Shown one piece after another: positions 58,620 to 64,000 of a stretch of 64,000 bases of DNA; position 1 is the stretch's first letter; each line of letters opens with the position of its first letter. The stretch is from Coriobacteriales bacterium OH1046 (GTDB lineage Bacteria; Actinomycetota; Coriobacteriia; Coriobacteriales; Atopobiaceae): the NCBI GenBank assembly GCA_004010535.1, contig RQYE01000004.1:62001-126000 (forward strand), read 5' to 3'. Below the pieces are notes generated by a model. The model was not told the DNA's origin, did no database searches, and worked only from the letters and a program-made list of their open reading frames with translations. Both the position numbers and the translations under genes were made by a program.

Positions 58620-60106
58620 GGTAGTGTCGTGAAAGTTGGTGTAACGGCCCTTTGATCGGACTCCGGCCAGCGCCCGAACCCTCGACCAACCGTATCCTAC
58701 GCCGCCTCCAGCTTCTCCGCAAGCTCGAGGCTGGACTCTATCGCCCTCCTCGCCACGAGCTGCCACCCCGCCGCCTGCTCCGGCGTCGGCTCGGGGGCAG
58801 GCGCTCCCTCCTCGTAGAGCTCCGCCATGCGCGCCTGCGAGAAGCACCTCGCATCGGCCCAGGACTCGTCCCGGTCGCACATGACGGCCCCCGCAAGGCG
58901 CATGAGCGATGCGGTGCTCGGGAACACCTGCACGACCCGCGACCGGCGCTTCAGCTCCCTGTTCGTCCTCTCCTGCAGGTTGTTGGTCCTGATGCGCTTC
59001 CAGTGCGACGGCGGGAGGTCCAGGCAGGCCAGGGCGTCGGGCTCCGCCTCCTCGAGGATCCCCGCCGCCTCGGGGCAGCAGGACGAGAGCATCCCCACGG
59101 CGATGTGGTAGGCGGCCCGGACCGCCCCGGCCTCCCTGAGGCGGAAGACCGGCGCCACTATGCGCGCGACCCGCCTGGCGGCCTTGCGCGAGCCCGCGGC
59201 GCGGATGCAGTCGCGCATGAGGTGCACGGCGCACCGCTGCCATGCGGCGCCCTGGAACACCCCGCCGATCGCCCTCCTCAGGCCCGCGTGGGCGTCGGAG
59301 GCGGCGAGCCGGACGCCGTCGACGCCGCGGGAGCGCACCGTGCGCAGGAACGCGAGCCACGAGTCGTAGCTCTCGGTGTCGACGACGCCGATGCCCAGCA
59401 CGTGCCGCCAGCCGTCCGAGTCGCATCCGATCGCCGTGACGACGGCGGTGGAGGCGACCCGGCGCTCCCTGCGGCACTCGACGTAGGCGGCGTCTATCCA
59501 GACGTAGGGCATCGCGAGGTCCCCGAGCGGCCTCGCCGACAGCTCCTCGACCTCGGAGTCCAGGTGCTCGCAGATGGCGCTGGCCTGGTCCTTCGAGAGC
59601 CGCCCTATGCCCATGGCCCGCGCGACCCCCTGCACCTTCCCGGTGCTCGTCCCGGTGGCGTACATCTCCGCCACCGCGGCCACGACCGCCCTGTCGACCC
59701 TCCGGTAGCGCTCGAGCACGTCCTCGGGGAAGAAGGTGCCGGAGCGGAGCTTCGGGATCCTGAGCGTGAGCGTGCCCACGCATGTGGCGAGCCTGCGCTC
59801 CCTGTACCCGTTCCCGACGCCGCCGGTATCCCCGCAGAGCTGCTCCGCCTCGGCCGCCATGATCTCGTTGACGACGGACTCGGCCAGCGTCCTCAGCAGC
59901 TCCTGCATGTTGACGAAGCCGTCCTCGAAGCGCGGTATCGCCAGCGCCGCCCCCGGGGCGGCGATGTCTGCTATGCTTTCCATTGCGGTCACTTGCCTTT
60001 CTCTCGAACCTGATTTGTCGCGATCTCAGATTCTAGGCGGTGGCCGTCGTCCTTTCAAACGGCCGCCCTGCGGCCGACCGCTTACACCAACATTTCCGAC
60101 ACGATC
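58620..60106. mobile_element. IS256-family insertion sequence with terminal inverted repeats and 8-bp target duplication
   Basis: Length 1487 bp. Left end GGTAGTGTCGTGAAAGTTGG and the complement of the right end GATCGTGTCGGAAATGTTGG share most of ~25 positions (GTGTCG and GTTGGTGTAA are exact). GGGCGTGC flanks it at 58612-58619 and 60107-60114. The IS is complete and its transposase intact, so it may still move. It has interrupted an ADP-ribosylglycohydrolase gene. Confidence 0.92.
58697..59992 (-). CDS. IS256-family (mutator) transposase
   Basis: A 431-residue DDE transposase. The three acidic residues lie in MPYVWIDAAYVE, LAASDAHAGLRRAIGG and TNRELKRRSRVVQVFP, as in the IS256 family. Other family blocks are YRERRLATCVGTLTLRIPK, YATGTSTGKVQGVARAMG and WQRCAVHLMRD. 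GTG at 59992 is used; ATG at 59983 is the alternative. The reading frame is intact and GC-rich like the host, so the element is native to this clade. Confidence 0.93.
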   Translation of the reverse strand: MTAMESIADIAAPGAALAIPRFEDGFVNMQELLRTLAESVVNEIMAAEAEQLCGDTGGVGNGYRERRLATCVGTLTLRIPKLRSGTFFPEDVLERYRRVDRAVVAAVAEMYATGTSTGKVQGVARAMGIGRLSKDQASAICEHLDSEVEELSARPLGDLAMPYVWIDAAYVECRRERRVASTAVVTAIGCDSDGWRHVLGIGVVDTESYDSWLAFLRTVRSRGVDGVRLAASDAHAGLRRAIGGVFQGAAWQRCAVHLMRDCIRAAGSRKAARRVARIVAPVFRLREAGAVRAAYHIAVGMLSSCCPEAAGILEEAEPDALACLDLPPSHWKRIRTNNLQERTNRELKRRSRVVQVFPSTASLMRLAGAVMCDRDESWADARCFSQARMAELYEEGAPAPEPTPEQAAGWQLVARRAIESSLELAEKLEAA

Positions 60107-60833
60107 GGGCGTGCCCTACGAGTTCAACCCGCGCGGCACCTTCGCATGCACGGGTATGGTCGGATATGGGACGCATCGCAAGCCCGCGGGCACTTGGAGC
60201 GACGACACGTCGATGGCGCTTGCCACCTGCGATAGCATCCGCAGGCTCGGACGCATCGACACGACCGACATGCGGCAACGCTTCGAACGCTGGTACCACG
60301 GCGGCGCTTACACGGTAGACGGCCTCTTCGACGTGGGCGGCTGCACGGCGGATGCCATCAGGTCCGGCCGTGGCCGGACCGGCGAGTACGACAACGGCAA
60401 CGGTTCGCTCATGCGCATCCTCCCGCTGGCCTTCACGGGCGCCGCCGATGGCGAGGTCCGGGCCGTTTCGGCCATCACGCATGCGCACCGCGTTTCATGC
60501 GACTGCTGCGTGGACATGGTGCGCATAGCACGCCAGCTCATCGCCGGGGAGACGCCCGCGGACGTTGCGGGCGACCTTTCGGGCGTTCCCGAGGACGAGA
60601 TCCGCTCAGGCGGCTTCGTCTGCGACACCCACCGGGCGGCTCTCTGGTGCCTCGTGAACACGGGCTCCTACGCCGAATGCGTGCTTGCCGCCGTGAACCT
60701 AGGCGAGGACACCGACACCACGGCTGCCGTCGCAGGGGGTCTGGCGGGCATCGTCTACGGTATCGCGTCCATCCCCTCCGCCTAGATGGACACGCTCCTC
60801 GGCAAAGACGTCATCGAGGCCTGCCTGTTCTGA

Positions 60834-61274
60834 GTACAAAAAGAGAAGACGGCGCATCGAACGAGGCGCCACTCCAATTGGGCTAATGCGTGCTGAAGCT
60901 ACTAGAGCCGTGTAACGGTTGCCGAATGAGGGCTACCCGCACTTTACCGTCACCACTCCCCCGATTTTATGCAGTCAGCATTGTCGCCGACCTGCACTGA
61001 TAATCGGAAGCGAGGAGTTCGCCCGATGGGGGCGATAATTCCTTACGGGTTCGGGAGCGCGGTGGCTCGCTGACCTGCTGCCGCAAATAGGTTGACCTCA
61101 ATTCCCAACCTGCCCCGCGCCCCGCCCGTGGTCCAGGGGATGCCGATGACCTGGCAGGAGCATGGGCGCAGCCTCTCAAGACGCGAGCAGCTTGATTGCA
61201 GTTCTCCCGTCAGCGCATTGTCTCGCCGCCCCGAGGACCGCGGGGATGGAGGACTTCGGAGAGGAGCGGCTGGC
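60834..61274. other. Intergenic region between two decayed genes
   Basis: 440 bases with no gene. Short frames overlap the IS110 remnant and are not supported. Nothing else is recognised; parts may be flanks or ends of the IS110 element. Confidence 0.4.
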
Positions 61275-61814
61275 ATGACCGCAGCCGAAATCGACACCCA
61301 TAAGGATACGCACGCCGTATGCATCGTCGGCAAGCTCGGGAGGATGCTGGGATCCGACGAGTTCCGTGCTGTCGCTCGTCTGCATTTGGCGGGAATCCAA
61401 GGCCGCCGCAGACAAACTGGAGGGGCGCATAGGAGCCGTACCCGCGGAGAACGCTCCCGCCCTCCTCTCCATCTTCGGCTGCGGGCGCCGATCTCCGCCG
61501 TCGGCGGCAACCCGGAGCGTCTCGGGTCGGAGGTCGCGTTCGCGAGCCTGTGCGGCACATCGCCCGTCGAGGCGTCGAGCGACAGGACTTGCCGGCACAG
61601 GCTCGACCGGGGTGGGAATCGCCAGACCAACGCCGCGCTCCACAGGATAGCCGCTGTGTGTCTCAGATACGACGGACGGACCCAAGGGTACGCCGCAGGG
61701 AGACAGTCGGAGGGCAAGCCGGAGAAGGAGGTCCTCCGGTGCCTGAAGCGCCACATCGCACGGGAGGTGTACGGGGCGCTGTCGAATCCCAAAGGAGGCG
61801 CAAACGCCTATTGA
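61275..61814 (+). pseudogene. Decayed IS110-family transposase
   Basis: The N-terminal RuvC-like start is seen (AAEIDTHKDTHAVCIVGKLG, with the first catalytic Asp) and the C-terminal Transposase_20 part is present (GGNPERLGSEVAFASLCGTS, the Ser of the CGTSPVEASS active region, GNRQTNAALHRIAAVCLRYD). About half the protein between them is deleted, and there are frame changes (SKAADKLEGRIGAVPAENAP lies in another frame). IS110 elements transpose by a RuvC/Ser mechanism. No intact ends were found. Confidence 0.8.
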
Positions 61815-61909
61815 CATCTATAGGAGCGTTGGAAAGGCTGTTTGGTTGCATGCAACTGACTGCATTATTAATGCTTTAATGCTGGCTGAGCTGCAGGTAA
61901 GATTAAACC

Positions 61910-62497
61910 TCATTGCCCGTCGAGATATGCCGCAGTCGCGTCGGTGAGGGGCTGCTGCAGCCTGATGAAGTCGGTCGAGGCTTCCGAGAGCGGCCGGTCC
62001 GTCTCCTCGAACCAGCGAAGCGTGAATCCGATCAGTGCCCAAGCACCCCATGCGCATGCGAGTCGGTGGCCGCGCTCCCGATTGCCGGTGATGATCGGCT
62101 GGGCGACGTCCATGTACACGTCTTCCAAGGATTTAGCGAGGTATGCGGCGATTGTTCCACCAGCAGCGGGAAGGAGTGCTCGGAGCACCGCCTCGTGACG
62201 CGCCAAGGCTTCGGCTATGGCCACGGCGAGCAGAGGGTCCGATGCTCTGTTTTCCGTGAACCGTTCCACGGAGGCTGCCGATGCCATACGGATGTCAACA
62301 GCGATTTCATCCACAAGCGATTGACAGAGTGTTGGAACGCCGGCGTAGTGAAGGTAGAAAGCGTTGCGGCTGATTTTCGCTCGTTCGCATATCTCGATGA
62401 CAGAGGGGTTGGGGTTCCCCCCTCCGGCAATCGAGAGAAATGCCCGGCGGATAGCCGTCTCCGTGCGTTTGAAGCGCAGATCATTCTTGTTGGGCAT
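61910..62497 (-). CDS. TetR-family regulator
   Basis: A 195-residue TetR protein. The helix-turn-helix is SVIEICERAKISRNAFYLHY; the ligand domain (EALARHEAVLRALLPAAGGT, CAWGAWALIGFTLRWFEETD) is divergent. GAGGAATT precedes the ATG. It is divergent from a winged-helix/ferritin gene pair, 220 bases away, which is the likely target. Confidence 0.88.
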   Translation of the reverse strand: MPNKNDLRFKRTETAIRRAFLSIAGGGNPNPSVIEICERAKISRNAFYLHYAGVPTLCQSLVDEIAVDIRMASAASVERFTENRASDPLLAVAIAEALARHEAVLRALLPAAGGTIAAYLAKSLEDVYMDVAQPIITGNRERGHRLACAWGAWALIGFTLRWFEETDRPLSEASTDFIRLQQPLTDATAAYLDGQ

Positions 62498-62512
62498 AAT
62501 TCCTCGGTCTCA

Positions 62513-62588
62513 TACGTGACATTTTTATTAGCTATGCAACTTAGATGACAGATTTGATCCTTGTGCCAATTGAACATTTTACGTGACA
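62513..62588. promoter_or_regulatory. Repeated TACGTGACA sites between TetR and the winged-helix/ferritin genes
   Basis: Exact nine-base copies at 62513-62521 and 62580-62588, with an ATGACA half-site at 62545-62550 between them. The region is AT-rich and must hold both promoters. The paired sites may be operators of the TetR protein or a redox regulator. Confidence 0.45.
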
Positions 62589-62717
62589 GTTGTATTTTAG
62601 AGCACATATTCCAGCCAGTCGAGTAAGGAGGCCATCATTTCCAAGATAGTCCCCGTTGCTTTCCCGCATAGGACGTACGCACCAAACGGAGCGCGCTTTT
62701 AGAAAGGAGGTATCGAA

Positions 62718-62900
62718 ATGGAAGCAACCGAACTGGTACTGCAGACCATGCGCGATGCGGGGGAACCCCTGAATGCAGGCAAGATCGCCGCAGCAAGCGG
62801 CCTTGACCGCAAAGTAGTGGACAAGGCCATGGCGGAACTCAAGAGGTCGGGCGCCATCGTGTCGCCCATCCGCTGCAAGTGGGAACCTGCGAACAAATAA
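62718..62900 (+). CDS. Small winged-helix protein
   Basis: A 60-residue single winged helix: VLQTMRDAGEPLNAGKIAAA, the recognition helix SGLDRKVVDKAMAELKRSG and a short wing (AIVSPIRCKWEP). A very strong ribosome site (AAAGGAGGT) precedes it. Small proteins of this sort sit beside rubrerythrin and ferritin genes in Coriobacteriia and clostridia, and this one is 42 bases before a ferritin-like gene. It is probably a transcription factor of that stress locus. Confidence 0.82.
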   Translation: MEATELVLQTMRDAGEPLNAGKIAAASGLDRKVVDKAMAELKRSGAIVSPIRCKWEPANK

Positions 62901-62941
62901 CCGAGTAAGATTATTAGCAATTCAGCGTAAGGAGATATTTC

Positions 62942-63424
62942 ATGGCAGACAAGACAGCCGAGATTCAGGCACTTCAGTTGGTTGTAACAGGACTTTCCAG
63001 CCAGAGCTTTGGGCATCGTATCCAAGGACTCGTGTTCGGTTCGAAGGGGTTGGCAGCGCTTGCGGACAAGTACGCGGCGCATGCCGAAGAGGAAATGGTC
63101 TGGCTGGAGAAATTCGCCAACCGCATCCTCGACCTAGGCGGCGAAGTAAAGATTGAGGCGACCCCTGAAGTTCAGGTGTACGACGACATCGTCGAGTACC
63201 TCAAGCGCGAGAAGCAGATCTCAGAAGACGGAATCGCACAGGTGACCGAGCTTATGCCCGCCCTCGCCGCCGACTTCGTAGCTTACGAGGACATGAAGGC
63301 CTACCTCATCGATGAGGACGCCGACCTGCAGGAAACCAATCAGGACCTAGAACTCATCGAGCTCATCGGTATCCAGAACTGGCTCGTCCAGAAGCTCGCC
63401 GGGAGCGGTGAGGCAACGGTGTAG
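62942..63424 (+). CDS. Ferritin-like / bacterioferritin-type protein
   Basis: A 160-residue four-helix ferritin-like protein. Helix A-B residues include GSKGLAALADKYAAHAEEEM then VWLEKFANRILDLGGEVKIE with iron-ligand Glu and His as in bacterioferritin (the RIxxLGG turn is typical). A later EDADLQETNQDLELIELIGI helix gives further Glu ligands. It lacks the obvious heme Met context. AAGGAGATATT precedes the ATG. It follows the winged-helix gene closely and probably stores or scavenges iron or peroxide. A weak hairpin ends the unit. Confidence 0.85.
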   Translation: MADKTAEIQALQLVVTGLSSQSFGHRIQGLVFGSKGLAALADKYAAHAEEEMVWLEKFANRILDLGGEVKIEATPEVQVYDDIVEYLKREKQISEDGIAQVTELMPALAADFVAYEDMKAYLIDEDADLQETNQDLELIELIGIQNWLVQKLAGSGEATV

Positions 63425-63724
63425 AGCGTGTGGGAAGCCACATACATCTGCCTTCTTAAATCTTTTTCGCCCCGGCCATTCCAATGGAGTGACCGGGGCA
63501 ATGTAGTTGATGCGACTACTTGCTACTAGATGCCAAGGGAATGCACTAGATAGACTCATTCCCGCTCGAGTACGAGTTTGTGAACCGCTTCGCATCCTTG
63601 CGCTACTGGTAACCGCAGCGGATGCCGCAAAGCTGAAATCCGCATGCGTTCTTATACTCAAACGATAATCACGGGGTATTGCCGTTCTTTCAGCAGCTAA
63701 TGGCTTCTAAGTTGTAGCAACTCG
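63425..63724. other. 300-bp spacer between the ferritin and DUF4143 genes
   Basis: Between the convergent ferritin and DUF4143 genes. It holds the GCCCCGG hairpin (63469-63499) and no gene. Minus frames here are shadows. Confidence 0.5.
63469..63499 (+). terminator. Imperfect hairpin after the ferritin-like gene
   Basis: GCCCCGG (63469-63475) pairs with CCGGGGC (63493-63499), extended by CATTCCA/TGGAGTG with mismatches. It lies 45 bases after the ferritin stop. Its T-tract (CTTTTTC) is before, not after, the stem on the plus strand. Confidence 0.5.
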
Positions 63725-64000
63725 CTAGAAAAGCCTGTTCTCCGCCATGAACTCCAAGGCGTTCACGTGCTTGATTCCGTTGCAGCGCTGGATCATGTCG
63801 CTCCGCGTGACGACGTACTTCGGGTAGTTGTCCTTGACCCGCTCGAGCGGGCGGTACTCGCGGTCCTCGGTATCGCGGCTCTCCATGATGGTGAGCGCCA
63901 CCTGAGCATAGGCGTAGTCCAACTCTGGAGAGCGCATCACGAAGTCGCACTCGAGCTTGCCGATTCGGCCGACGCCGACCTCGTAATCCAGGCTGCGCGC
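63725..64000 (-). CDS. C-terminal part of a DUF4143/AAA_14 ATP-binding protein, 5' end beyond the window
   Basis: The minus frame open at the window edge ends at 63725 with the DUF4143 C-terminus: DYEVGVGRIGKLECDFVMRS, YAYAQVALTIMESRDTEDRE, YRPLERVKDNYPKYVV and NGIKHVNALEFMAENRLF. These are the nuclease-fold-like tail motifs of the family (GxxExDFV...YxQVALT...REYRPLExxxDNYPKYV). The Walker motifs lie outside the window. It is a second, distinct member compared with the one at 6664-7821. Confidence 0.88.
   Translation of the reverse strand, partial: ARSLDYEVGVGRIGKLECDFVMRSPELDYAYAQVALTIMESRDTEDREYRPLERVKDNYPKYVVTRSDMIQRCNGIKHVNALEFMAENRLF

Larger units (their letters stand above)
58553..60833 (+). 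pseudogene. ADP-ribosylglycohydrolase gene split by an IS256-family element, plus an in-frame stop
   Basis: The 5' part (58553-58619; MDRKPALRDCVYGQAVGGAL) and the 3' part (from 60107; GVPYEFNPRGTFACTG, GTWSDDTSMALATCDSIR, DNGNGSLMRILPLAF, NLGEDTDTTAAVAGGLAGI) join at the target duplication to give a normal ADP-ribosylglycohydrolase of about 250 residues. Besides the insertion, a TAG at 60783-60785 precedes the conserved MDTLLGKDVIEACLF tail (stop TGA at 60831). TAG replaces a Trp codon usual at that position. All catalytic Asp/Glu sites in the middle remain. GGAGG precedes the start. The product would have removed ADP-ribose from proteins or small molecules. Confidence 0.88.

Overview
The window looks like chromosome of a high-GC, anaerobic, probably gut-dwelling actinobacterium of the class Coriobacteriia (Collinsella/Olsenella-like). 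This rests on codon bias, a phosphotransferase-type lactose pathway, ferredoxin-linked 2-oxoacid metabolism and the mix of Firmicutes-like accessory genes. It is an inference from gene content; no rRNA or tRNA gene was seen. A few islands are clearly more AT-rich and look imported (AbrB/glycosyltransferase 41.3-42.9 kb, TetR/oleate hydratase 46.3-48.8 kb, parts of the Abi and AbiE loci).

Layout. 0-13 kb: the rarA 5' portion, a radical SAM protein, an ABC-F ATPase, a decayed RelB/PIN toxin-antitoxin pair, a GyrI-like protein, and a zinc macrodomain plus SirTM sirtuin (ADP-ribose chemistry) separated by a DUF4143 ATPase. These are followed by an SDR/HxlR pair and a Nudix-GNAT/S66 peptidase pair. 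12-20 kb: a lactococcin-972-type ABC system whose permease is frameshifted by an exact 22-bp tandem duplication, then small membrane and hypothetical genes and a GntR/DUF1648 pair. 20.9-23.5 kb: an AbiE toxin-antitoxin module between 29-bp direct repeats that duplicate the 3' end of a divergent coaX. 23.5-27 kb: an OPT transporter, a hydrolase and YbaK. 27.1-36.7 kb: one long minus-strand operon coding for an isopropylmalate-synthase-like protein without the metal ligands, a TIM-barrel/acyl-CoA-ligase fusion, an XRE-cupin/acyl-CoA-ligase fusion, a ParA-like NTPase, a ferredoxin and a three-subunit 2-oxoacid:ferredoxin oxidoreductase.

36.9-44.2 kb: an MBL hydrolase, a paired chromate-type transporter, a peroxiredoxin, a repeat-bearing TPR-like membrane protein, the imported glycosyltransferase and a LytTR/DUF3021 pair. 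44.7-45.8 kb: an Abi_2 (AbiF/AbiD) defence gene preceded by its own promoter and a structured leader resembling the abiF-associated ncRNA. 46-49 kb: TetR and oleate hydratase, separated by a 49-bp perfect palindrome. 49-55 kb: a divergent lactose regulon (lacRAB / lacFEG), with operator-like repeats between the two arms. LacC and LacD are not in the window.

55-64 kb is a graveyard: a lipoprotein, a broken SPFH/SHOCT gene, an intact class II Fic protein, an ADP-ribosylglycohydrolase gene broken by both an IS256-family element (8-bp target duplication) and an in-frame stop, an IS110 remnant, TetR, a winged-helix/ferritin pair, and the 3' end of a second DUF4143 ATPase. The strongest candidates for new biology are the oxidoreductase/acyl-CoA-ligase operon, the AbiE island at coaX, and the Abi_2 gene with its leader RNA.
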